From assembly GCF_000384035.1 (NCBI RefSeq), contig NZ_KB913024.1:2041584-2105583 (forward strand): a DNA stretch of 64,000 bases. Direction: 5' to 3'. This DNA comes from Actinopolyspora mortivallis DSM 44261 (lineage in GTDB: Bacteria; Actinomycetota; Actinomycetes; Mycobacteriales; Pseudonocardiaceae). This document shows positions 25,173 through 33,044 of this stretch, one piece after another; the first letter of the stretch is position 1, and each line of letters starts with the position of its first letter. Made by a program: the position numbers and the translations under genes. The notes below the pieces were generated by a model. That model made no database searches. It was not told the DNA's origin and saw only the letters and a program-made list of their open reading frames with translations.

Positions 25173-26705
25173 GTGTCCATGTCCGTGACGACCAGATCGG
25201 AGGAGTGGGCCTTCCCGCGGCGGCGCGGCCGGACGACCACGTTCGCCCGCGTCCCGGTGCTGGCTCTCGCAGGCGCCACGGGGACACTGTTGCTGCTGCT
25301 CAGCGGACGTTACGGCTATCTCTCCGACGAGCTGTACTTCCTCGCGGCGGGCAAGTACCACCTGGACTGGGGCTACATGGACCAGCAACCGCTGGTGCCG
25401 CTGTTGGCCCGCTGGTCCGACGAACTCCTCCCCGGCTCCCTGGTGGCGCTTCGCGTGCTGCCCGCGTTGGTCACGATGGCCGGGATCGTGGTCACCGCCC
25501 TGCTCACCCGGGAACTCGGGGGCGATCACCGCGCGCAGACCCTGGCCGCCGCAGCCTACGCGCTGTCCCCCTGGTTGCTGCTCAGCGGCCACTGGCTCGC
25601 CGCGGCCACCCTCGCACCGTTGGAATGGGGGGTGGTGCTGTGGCTGCTCACCCGCTGGATCCGGCTGTGTTCACTCGGATTTCACCGGGACCGGCTGCTG
25701 TGGGCGGCCGCGCTCGTGGTCGCCGTGGGTGTGCAGACGAAGTTCCAGGTGGTCGTACTCTGCGTGATGTTCCTGCTGGGAGTGGCCGTGGCGGGTCCCC
25801 GTCGGTTGCTGACCAGGCCCGCCCTGTGGTTCGGCGGGCTGGGGGTGCTGGTGACCGCGCTGCCGACGCTGGTGTGGCAGCACCGCAACGGATGGCCCGC
25901 CCTGGACATGGGCACCGTGGTGGCTTCCGAGACCGACAGGTGGCTGTTCCTGCCCAACGCGCTGTTGTTCTCCGGTGTGCTCGTCGGTGCGGTGCTGTGC
26001 TGCTACGGGCTCTGGACGCTGCTGCACCGCCCGGAGTTCACCGAGTACCGCTGCCTGGGATGGACCGTGGTGGGCACTGTCGGGTTCTTCCTGGTGGTCA
26101 GCGGCAGGCCGAACTACCCGGCCGGGCTGTTCGGGCTGTTGTTCGCCGCCGCTGCGGTCGGTCTGCAACAACGCGGCCGAACGCGGGGTACCGCCTTCGG
26201 CTGGCTCGCCGGAGTGGCCTATCCGGTTTCGGCGTTGCTTCCGCTGGCGATGTTGCCGATCTATCCCCTGTCCTTTCTGTCCGCGCATCCGGAGATCGTC
26301 AACTACAGCCGTATGTACGAAACCGGCTGGAACGAACTCGCCCACACCACCGCCGAGGCCTACGCCGAACTGCCCGAGCCGCTGCGCGAGGACACCGTGA
26401 TCGTCGGTTCGACCTATCCGATAGCCGCGGCGCTGGACGTGCACGGACGGGAACTGGGGCTGCCCAGGGTCTACAGCCCGCACCGGGGGTACTGGTTCTT
26501 CGGCGAACCTCCGGACTCGGCGCGGGCCATGCTCTATGTGGGCGGGCGGGACGCGATCACCCACCACTTCGGACAGCGACGGCAGTTGGCCACCGTGCCC
26601 AGCAGACACGGTGTGGTCAACATCGCGCGCGGGGTGCCGGTGACGCTCTACACGCAGCCGAGGGCGAACTGGTCCGAGCTGTGGCCCCGGGTCAGAACCC
26701 TCTGA
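25173..26705 (+). CDS. GT39-family membrane glycosyltransferase
   Basis: 510 residues with about 10 hydrophobic segments. The conserved first periplasmic loop reads YLSDELYFLAAG then HLDWGYMDQQPLVPLLAR, the acidic motif used by lipid-phosphate-linked sugar transferases. Members transfer mannose, arabinose or other sugars from polyprenyl-phosphate donors to proteins or glycolipids outside the membrane. The soluble C-terminal part (about 390-510) has no motif I recognise. GTG 25173 is chosen because GGAGG lies four bases before it; ATG 25179 is the alternative. It converges with the following methyltransferase gene. Confidence 0.85.
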   Translation: MSMSVTTRSEEWAFPRRRGRTTTFARVPVLALAGATGTLLLLLSGRYGYLSDELYFLAAGKYHLDWGYMDQQPLVPLLARWSDELLPGSLVALRVLPALVTMAGIVVTALLTRELGGDHRAQTLAAAAYALSPWLLLSGHWLAAATLAPLEWGVVLWLLTRWIRLCSLGFHRDRLLWAAALVVAVGVQTKFQVVVLCVMFLLGVAVAGPRRLLTRPALWFGGLGVLVTALPTLVWQHRNGWPALDMGTVVASETDRWLFLPNALLFSGVLVGAVLCCYGLWTLLHRPEFTEYRCLGWTVVGTVGFFLVVSGRPNYPAGLFGLLFAAAAVGLQQRGRTRGTAFGWLAGVAYPVSALLPLAMLPIYPLSFLSAHPEIVNYSRMYETGWNELAHTTAEAYAELPEPLREDTVIVGSTYPIAAALDVHGRELGLPRVYSPHRGYWFFGEPPDSARAMLYVGGRDAITHHFGQRRQLATVPSRHGVVNIARGVPVTLYTQPRANWSELWPRVRTL

Positions 26706-26799
26706 GAACACGACCTCGCGGAGCTCGTCCACCCACCACACACGGCGACGTTCCCGCTGGGCACCGCCGCTTCGGCTCCGCCGGCGCCGGGCTGGGCCC

Positions 26800-27501
26800 C
26801 TATCCCCGGAGGACGGGTCTGCGGCAGACGTAGACCCGGGCGGGAGGGACGTTGCGCCACACGGTGCGCGAGGTGATCACCTCGTCGAAGAGTTCCCCGA
26901 GACGATGACGGAACAGCCGGGCCCCACGCAGTCCGAGCGCATGGGCGTAGGCGATCGTGGTGAATCCTCCGCCGGGAGCCAGCACCCCGCCCACCTCACG
27001 CAACACACGTCGTTGGGACTCCGCGTCGAAAAGCGACCAGGGCAGGCCGCTGACCACGGCGTCGACCGAGTGGATCCCCACCCCGGCCAACAGCTCCCCC
27101 AGACGCTCGGCGTTCCCCTCCAGCACTTCCAGGCCGGGGTGGGTGGCACGCAGGTGCTCGCACATACCGGGGTCGATCTCGACGGCGACGTGTCTGCCCC
27201 CCTCGGGAACCCGTTGTGCGATCGCCCCGCTGAGCGCTCCGGTTCCCGGGCCGAGTTCGACGACGACCGGCCGCTCGGTGCTCGGCACCACCGCGGCCAT
27301 CTCCCTGGCCAGTACCGGGGAGCTGGGCAACACCGCGCCGACGGTGGAGGGTTCCCGCACCGCTCTGGTCACGAAGGTGCGGTACTCGGTGAACAGGGAG
27401 TTCACCCGCGAAGCCGCGCCGTCGGAGCTGCCGGTTCGGGGGTGTCGCGGGGACTGTGATCGTGTCAACACTGGCCTTCCGGTCGGGTGCTGCCCGGGCA
27501 C
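26800..27501 (-). CDS. SAM-dependent methyltransferase (phospholipid N-methyltransferase-like)
   Basis: 233 residues. Rossmann methyltransferase with motif I VVELGPGTGALSGAI, an acidic VAVEIDP loop and VSGLPWSLF as motif IV. The start of the domain, RTFVTRAVREPSTVGAVLPSSP, is typical of PmtA/rRNA-adenine-dimethylase-like phospholipid methyltransferases. GTG 27501 has GAGGAG seven bases upstream. It might methylate phosphatidylethanolamine or another membrane amine, possibly tied to this organism's methyl-donor metabolism; the substrate is unproven. Confidence 0.8.
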   Translation of the reverse strand: MPGQHPTGRPVLTRSQSPRHPRTGSSDGAASRVNSLFTEYRTFVTRAVREPSTVGAVLPSSPVLAREMAAVVPSTERPVVVELGPGTGALSGAIAQRVPEGGRHVAVEIDPGMCEHLRATHPGLEVLEGNAERLGELLAGVGIHSVDAVVSGLPWSLFDAESQRRVLREVGGVLAPGGGFTTIAYAHALGLRGARLFRHRLGELFDEVITSRTVWRNVPPARVYVCRRPVLRG

Positions 27502-27660
27502 ACGCCCGCTCCTCGTCCCCGGTCACGGGACTCGGGGCAGGCGGTCCCGGGCTCGGTCCGCTTCCGGGAACCGCGACGGGTTCCGTCACGGTCTTCCCGG
27601 TTTCAGCCTATCCGTGCCCGCTCCGGAGGCCACGGACACCCGGTGGGCGGGCTCACCCGT

Positions 27661-28971
27661 TCAGCAGGAGACACGCAGGGCTTCGAGCAGAACGCGCGCT
27701 CCCTGCCTGGCCTCCTGCTCGGTCAGGCTCAACGGCGGAGCGATCCGCAGCACGTTGCCCTCGAGTCCGCCCTTACCGATCAACAACCCACGGGCACGAG
27801 CCTGTTCGGTCGTCTCGGCGGCGAGTTCCGGAGCCGGGGAACCGTCGGAACGCAGCAGCTCCACACCGAGCATCAGGCCCCTTCCCCGTATCTCGCCCAC
27901 GGCGGGAAGCGCCTCGGCCTCGGACAGCTCGGCGCGCAGCACCGCTCCCACCTCGCGGGCGTTGCCCCGCAGATCGTTGCGCAGGTGGTGTTCCAGATTG
28001 GCGAGGGCACCCGCGGCGGTCAGCGGGCTGCCGCCGAAGGTGGAGATCGAGTTTCCCTCCAGGGACTCCATCACCTCGGCCCGGGCGACCACCCCCGCTA
28101 TGGGCAGCCCGTTGCCGATCCCCTTGGCGAAGGTGATCATGTCGGGAGGGCCGTTGTCGGCGTGGGCCTGCCATCCCCAGAAGTGCTCACCGGTACGTCC
28201 CCACCCGGTCTGCACCTCGTCGCTGATCCACAGGATGCCGTGCCGGTCGAGTACTTCCTTGAAACGGGCGAGCATCCCGTCCGGAGGGGCGGTGAAACCG
28301 CCGACTCCCTGGATCGGCTCGGCGATCAGGCAGGCGACGTTCCCGTGCAGCTGGGCCAGCACGTCCTCGAGGTCGTTCACACAGGCAGCGGTGAACTCCG
28401 CGTCGTCGAGCCCGGCGAAGGGGGTTCCCCTCCGACGGCTGCCGTGCACGTAACTCGTCTGCACCGGGGAGAGGCTGCTCGGCGACCAGGCACGGTTGCC
28501 CGTGACGGACAACGAGGAGAACGAGCGACCGTGGTAGCTGTTGCGCAGCGCCAGGATCTGGTTGGAGCAGCGGTGGGCGGTGGCCAGCAGCAGGGCGGTG
28601 TCGTTGGCCTCCGTGCCGCTGGTGGTGAAAAAGACCCGGGGATCCTCGATGCCGGAGAGTTCGGCGATCCGTTCGGCCAGTTCGACCATCGGCCGGTTCA
28701 GGTACAGCGTCGAGGAGTGCAGGATCCGACCCGCCTGGGCGGCCACCGCCTCGGTCACCTCGGGGACGGCGTGGCCGGTCATGGTGGTCAGGATCCCGCC
28801 GAAGAAGTCGAGATAGCTGTTGCCCTCGGCGTCCCGGACGTGTCTGCCGGAGCCGCTCTCGATGTCGATCGGTTCGGAGTACAGCGTGTCGAGCCAGGAC
28901 GGCAGCACCGCCGCGCGCCGCCGCGCCAGACTCGCGTGCTCGCCCTTCCCGTGGTCGGAACCCTCGCTCAT
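27661..28971 (-). CDS. Class III (omega) aminotransferase, PLP-dependent
   Basis: 436 residues, full length. Fold-type I aminotransferase: FTTSGTEAND binds the PLP phosphate, SYHGRS stacks on the ring, ISDEVQTGWGRTG holds the catalytic Asp, and the Schiff-base lysine lies in TFAKGIGNGLP. It resembles alanine-glyoxylate / beta-alanine-pyruvate type enzymes (AGXT2-like) more than acetylornithine aminotransferase. It stands alone on the minus strand, 159 bp after the methyltransferase start. The amino donor is not determinable. Confidence 0.88.
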   Translation of the reverse strand: MSEGSDHGKGEHASLARRRAAVLPSWLDTLYSEPIDIESGSGRHVRDAEGNSYLDFFGGILTTMTGHAVPEVTEAVAAQAGRILHSSTLYLNRPMVELAERIAELSGIEDPRVFFTTSGTEANDTALLLATAHRCSNQILALRNSYHGRSFSSLSVTGNRAWSPSSLSPVQTSYVHGSRRRGTPFAGLDDAEFTAACVNDLEDVLAQLHGNVACLIAEPIQGVGGFTAPPDGMLARFKEVLDRHGILWISDEVQTGWGRTGEHFWGWQAHADNGPPDMITFAKGIGNGLPIAGVVARAEVMESLEGNSISTFGGSPLTAAGALANLEHHLRNDLRGNAREVGAVLRAELSEAEALPAVGEIRGRGLMLGVELLRSDGSPAPELAAETTEQARARGLLIGKGGLEGNVLRIAPPLSLTEQEARQGARVLLEALRVSC

Positions 28972-29158
28972 CGTCCGCCTTCCCGCCGTGTTCCCGTCCG
29001 CCGTCGTCGTGGCCGCCGCTCACGCGGATCCCGAACCTAGAAGGTGATCGCGACCGGTGCAATACGCCCTCCGGTACGGGCGAGCGGGCCACTCACGGAG
29101 AGCGGAGGCCGCGCCCCGCTCACGGACCCCACTCGCACCGGGCCGGCGGATCAGGGAT

Positions 29159-29557
29159 TCACTCCCGCCCACGTCGTCTGCGCGCCTCGTCCCGGGCTGT
29201 TCTGCGCAGGTCCCGGTAGATGGCCCTGGTCTCCCTGCCGATGCCCGGCGGGTAGCCGTGTTTGATCAACCGGTGTTCGTTGGTTTCCACCATCGCGCTC
29301 GCCGAGTAGAACAAACCCACGAGCAGTCCCAGGACGACCGAGCTCAGCCGGATGTGGAGTGGGCCGGGCAACAGCAGCACCACGGCGCAGAACGGGGCGA
29401 GCTGGGTCAGGGCGCGCAGGAAGTGACGCAGCACCCAGGTCCGACAGGTGACGTCGTGCAGCACCCACTCGGACAGGTGCGCGGGTAGTCTGCCGCCGAA
29501 CGTGTACCAGACCCACTGGAGAGCGTTGGGTCTGCGTGTGCCCATCACTGCGACCAT
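29159..29557 (-). CDS. Small membrane protein of the DUF5313 type
   Basis: About 132 residues. RPNALQWVWYTFGGRLP and EWVLHDVTCRTW match the conserved start of the actinobacterial DUF5313 family as I remember it. Two hydrophobic segments in the middle (about 50-90), then HGYPPGIGRETRAIYRDL and a very basic tail. The function is unknown. Several starts are possible (29569, 29557, 29545); 29557 is a compromise, and the conserved part begins right after any of them. Confidence 0.72.
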   Translation of the reverse strand: MVAVMGTRRPNALQWVWYTFGGRLPAHLSEWVLHDVTCRTWVLRHFLRALTQLAPFCAVVLLLPGPLHIRLSSVVLGLLVGLFYSASAMVETNEHRLIKHGYPPGIGRETRAIYRDLRRTARDEARRRRGRE

Positions 29558-29680
29558 AGCTCCCATCACGGCGCAGCGTAGTCCTCGTCGCGCCCCTCCG
29601 AGGGGTTGTACCCACCCCCACTGCGAGGGGCGCTCCGCCGTGGTGTAAGCTGATCACAGTTCACAAGGAAAGAGCGAGAA

Positions 29681-29757
29681 CGGGACGTGGCGCAGCTTGG
29701 TAGCGCACCTGACTGGGGGTCAGGGGGTCGTGGGTTCGAATCCCGCCGTCCCGACCA
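29681..29757 (+). tRNA. tRNA-Pro (anticodon GGG)
   Basis: 77 nt with an encoded CCA end. The acceptor arms CGGGACG and CGTCCCG pair fully. The anticodon stem CCTGA/TCAGG encloses loop CTGGGGG with anticodon GGG, and the T-arm loop reads GGTTCGAATCC. It reads proline codons CCC/CCU. Confidence 0.97.
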
Positions 29758-29766
29758 GTGGCGGAG

Positions 29767-29811
29767 CCCGCCGTGCCGTGTGCGAAAGAGGACACGGTGC
29801 GGCGGGTTTTT
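29767..29811 (+). terminator. Intrinsic terminator of the tRNA-Pro transcript
   Basis: A 15-bp stem (29767-29781 with 29792-29806; arms begin CCCGCCG and end CGGCGGG, two G-U wobbles), a 10-base loop and then TTTTT. It starts 9 bp after the tRNA. Confidence 0.93.
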
Positions 29812-30165
29812 CGTGTGTTCCCCATGAGGAACCGACCGGTTCACACTGCCGGCCACGGCCTTTCGCGGATGTCGAAAGGGCGTGCGCACGCCCTCCGGCC
29901 AGCCTCCGTACGGTCCCCTCGGTACCTTCCGGCGGGTGCGCACCGGATCAGCCGGGGGCCGAATCCGGGCGAATGCGCTCGCCGTTCCTTTTCGAACACC
30001 CCAACAAAACGAACTTTTTTCATATACACCGAACGGACAAAGTGCTCACCCAAACAGGTGATTAAGTTCGTGGCACACCCCCCACTAGAGTGATTACTCA
30101 TCAGTAGCACGAAAGCGGTGCGGATCGGAAAGAGTTTTCGCGAGCCCCTTCCGAAAGGGAGTGTC
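29812..30165. other. Upstream region of the PucR-type regulator gene
   Basis: About 354 bp without a gene. Positions 30000-30120 are AT-rich for this genome and probably contain the promoter of the regulator. The heptamer GTGATTA occurs at 30058 and again at 30090, and TACTCATCAGTA near 30095 is a partial palindrome; either could be an autoregulatory site, which is speculative. Confidence 0.45.
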
Positions 30166-31407
30166 ATGACGAAGGCGATGAACAGCACCGAGAGCACACG
30201 GCTGTGGGCGGCGCTCCCCGACGACCTGGCACCACTGCTGCGCCCGGAGATTCCCAGTCTCGCCAACCAGATCCTGAGCGAGATCCAACGTCGCATTCCG
30301 GAATACGCCCGACCACTGGACCGACATTACGTCCACGCCATCAGGCGGGGAATCGAGGAGGCCCTCAGCCGGTTCGTCGAACGCATCGCGGACCCGAGCA
30401 CACCGTTGAACCGCTGCGCCGACGTGCACCGCGCGCTCGGTAAGGCGGAGATGCGCGAAGGGCGCAGCCTGGACAGCCTCCAGGCCGCCTACCGACTCGG
30501 TGCCAGACTGGCCTGGCGCCGAGTCGCCCACCTGAGCGAGAGAGTCCGCATCCCACCCCGGACCACGCTGCTGCTGGGTGAAGCCATCTTCGCCCACATC
30601 GACGAGCTCACCGCCCTGTCCGTGGAAGGCTACGCCGCCGCCCAGGCCCGCGCGGCGGGCACGATGGCCCGCCGCCGCAGACGTCTGCTCGAACTGCTCG
30701 TGTCCGAACCACGTCCCCCGGCCGGAAGCATCCAGGAGGCGGCCACGAGCGCGCAGTGGAAACTTCCCGACAAGGTGACCGTGGCGGCACTGGAACAGTA
30801 CGAACGAACCCAGCCGAGCACCAGTAATCCGCTGTCCGGCTGGAACGCGCTGGTGGACCTGGAATGCGGCGAGCCACATCTGCTCGTGCCCAGCGACCAC
30901 GACGAACCGGAACGGATCGACTGGTCGAAGGAACTCGCCGGATGGCGGGTGGTGCTGGGCTCTCCCGTCCCCCTCGACCAGGCGAACAGGTCGCTGCGCT
31001 GGTGCCGCCGACTCATGGAACTGATCCGTTCGGGAATGTGGCCGGACAGACACGTCAACCGCTGCCACGACGACCTCTCCAGCATCCTGCTGTTGCAGGA
31101 CGAACAGTTGATCAAGGAACTCGCCAGACGCAGGCTGGCTCCGCTGGCGACGCTGCGTCCCAAGCAACGTGCCCGCCTGGCCACCACGCTGTTGAGCTGG
31201 TTGCAGACCCGGGGCGGGGCTCCTGAGGTCGCCCAGCGGCTGCGGGTGCACCCTCAGACCGTCCGCTACCGGTTACGCCAGCTCGACGAACTGTTCGGCG
31301 CGGCGCTGCACGATCCCGAATCACGTTTCGACATGGAGATCGTGCTGCGCGCCTCCCACATGCTCACCGGCGACCACGACGAACCCCTGGAGTGGCTGGC
31401 CGAGTGA
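30166..31407 (+). CDS. PucR-family transcriptional regulator
   Basis: 413 residues. The N-terminal sensory half is helical with no catalytic motif; the C-terminal PucR helix-turn-helix reads LRVHPQTVRYRLRQLDELFG, followed by FDMEIVLRASHML. ATG 30166 follows AGGGAG; the frame's earlier start at 30118 has no ribosome site. The gene converges with the acyl-CoA carboxylase-PKS-acyl-AMP ligase cassette. PucR-type proteins control fatty-acid synthesis genes in some actinomycetes (for example FasR of Streptomyces), so control of this lipid cassette is plausible, but only from position. Confidence 0.86.
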   Translation: MTKAMNSTESTRLWAALPDDLAPLLRPEIPSLANQILSEIQRRIPEYARPLDRHYVHAIRRGIEEALSRFVERIADPSTPLNRCADVHRALGKAEMREGRSLDSLQAAYRLGARLAWRRVAHLSERVRIPPRTTLLLGEAIFAHIDELTALSVEGYAAAQARAAGTMARRRRRLLELLVSEPRPPAGSIQEAATSAQWKLPDKVTVAALEQYERTQPSTSNPLSGWNALVDLECGEPHLLVPSDHDEPERIDWSKELAGWRVVLGSPVPLDQANRSLRWCRRLMELIRSGMWPDRHVNRCHDDLSSILLLQDEQLIKELARRRLAPLATLRPKQRARLATTLLSWLQTRGGAPEVAQRLRVHPQTVRYRLRQLDELFGAALHDPESRFDMEIVLRASHMLTGDHDEPLEWLAE

Positions 31408-31466
31408 TCCGCCCTCTCACCGGGCCGTGAAGGACACGGGCGGACACAGCCGGGGAGACACCACGG

Positions 31467-33041
31467 TCACAGCGGCATCGTACTGTGTTTCCTCGGCGGG
31501 CCCTCCTCACGTTTGGTCTCCAGCGTCTCCAGGGAGGTGGCCAGCCTCTGCCTGGTCCACGAGGGTCTGATCACCGCGTCCACGTACCCACGCCGCGCCG
31601 CCGCGTAGGGGTTGGCGAACTCCTCGCGGTACTCCGCCAGGAGCTTGGCCCGGACCTTGTCCACCGAACCGTTGGCCGCCGCCTCTGCCAGTTCCTCGCG
31701 GTAGAGCAGCTCGACCGCCCCCTCGGCCCCCATGACGGCGATCTCCGAGGTGGGCCAGGCGAGGTTCACGTCGGCCCCCAGGTGCTTGGAGCCCATCACC
31801 GCGTACCCACCTCCGTACGCCTTCCTGGTGACCACGGTCAGTTTGGGCACGGTGGCCTCCGAATAGGCGTAGATCAGTTTGGCCCCACGCCGGATCACGC
31901 CCCGACGTTCCTGGGAGCTTCCCGGCAGGTACCCGGGAACGTCCACGAAGGTCAGCACCGGGATGTTGAACGCGTCGCAGAAACGCACGAACCGGGCCGC
32001 CTTCTCGCTGGCGTCGATGTCCAGGATCCCGGACTGGTGCATCGGCTGGTTGGCCACCACCCCCACGCTGCGTCCCCGCAGACGTCCGAAACCGCACAGC
32101 ACGTTCGGTGCCAGGGCGGACTGGACCTCCAACAGCTCGCCCTCGTCCAACACCGCCTCGAGCACCCGAAGCATGTCGTAGGAACGGTGTGCCGAGTCCG
32201 GAACGAGGGTGTCCAGTTCGCTCGCGGGTAACGCGGCCTCCGCCTCGGCGAACTCGGGGGGAGCCTGCAGGTTGTTGTCCGGCAGGAACGTCAACAACGT
32301 CCGCACCCAGTCGAGGGCGTCCTCCTCGTCCGCGGCGACGTAGTGCACGTTGCCCGCCGACGAGGCGTTGACGCCGGCGCCGCCGAGTTCCTCGGCGCTG
32401 ATCTCCTCGCCGGTGACGGAGCGAACCACCTCGGGACCGGTGACGAACATGCGCGAGGTGCGATCCACCATGACGGTGAAGTCGGTCAACGCCGGAGTGT
32501 AGACCGCTCCCCCGGCACACGGGCCCATGACCACGGAGATCTGGGGGACCACTCCCGAGGCCCGGGAATTACGCCGTGCCACCTCGGCGTAGTAGGCCAG
32601 CGAGGTGACCCCCTCCTGGATCCGCGCCCCACCGGAGTCGTTGAGGCCGATCAACGGACAGCCGATCTTCAACGCCAGATCCATGATCTTGACCACCTTC
32701 TCGCCGAAGGCCTCGCCCATACTCCCACCGAACGTGCTGAAGTCGTGGGCGAACAGGCACACCTTCCGTCCGTCCACGGTGGCGTGACCGGTCACCACCC
32801 CGTCGCCGTAACGACGCTGCTCCTCGTCGAGACAGTCGCCGCCGTGCTGGACGAACTCACCCGTCTCCACGAAGGACCCCCTGTCGACGAGCAGCTCCAC
32901 CCGTTCCCGAGCGGTGTGCTTGCCACGCGGGTGCTGCTTCTGCCTCGCCCGCCGCTCGGTCCCGACCACGGCGGCTCGGTACCGTTGCTCGAACTCCGCC
33001 ATGCGTCCTGCCGTGGTGTCCCGGAACTCCTCACCCACCAC
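31467..33041 (-). CDS. Acyl-CoA carboxylase carboxyltransferase (beta) subunit, AccD4-like
   Basis: 524 residues, full length. Transfers CO2 from carboxybiotin to an acyl-CoA, giving a (2-alkyl)malonyl-CoA extender. The N-terminal crotonase-like domain has GDGVVTGHATVDGR, GLNDSGGARIQEG and MGPCAGGAVY (oxyanion loops); the C-terminal domain has VDVPGYLPGSSQE, RKAYGGGYAVMG and the biotin-side AWPTSEIAVMGAEGA. A biotinylated alpha subunit must come from elsewhere. The GTG 33041 ribosome site GGAAGGAGA overlaps the PKS stop. As last gene of the FAAL-PKS-carboxylase operon it matches the position of accD4 next to pks13 in mycobacteria, where it makes carboxylated long-chain acyl-CoA. Confidence 0.9.
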   Translation of the reverse strand: MVGEEFRDTTAGRMAEFEQRYRAAVVGTERRARQKQHPRGKHTARERVELLVDRGSFVETGEFVQHGGDCLDEEQRRYGDGVVTGHATVDGRKVCLFAHDFSTFGGSMGEAFGEKVVKIMDLALKIGCPLIGLNDSGGARIQEGVTSLAYYAEVARRNSRASGVVPQISVVMGPCAGGAVYTPALTDFTVMVDRTSRMFVTGPEVVRSVTGEEISAEELGGAGVNASSAGNVHYVAADEEDALDWVRTLLTFLPDNNLQAPPEFAEAEAALPASELDTLVPDSAHRSYDMLRVLEAVLDEGELLEVQSALAPNVLCGFGRLRGRSVGVVANQPMHQSGILDIDASEKAARFVRFCDAFNIPVLTFVDVPGYLPGSSQERRGVIRRGAKLIYAYSEATVPKLTVVTRKAYGGGYAVMGSKHLGADVNLAWPTSEIAVMGAEGAVELLYREELAEAAANGSVDKVRAKLLAEYREEFANPYAAARRGYVDAVIRPSWTRQRLATSLETLETKREEGPPRKHSTMPL

Positions 33042-33044
33042 GGA

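Noticed and set aside
30058-30096. GTGATTA direct repeat upstream of the PucR gene
   Set aside because: Two heptamers are not enough evidence for an operator; mentioned only in the intergenic entry.
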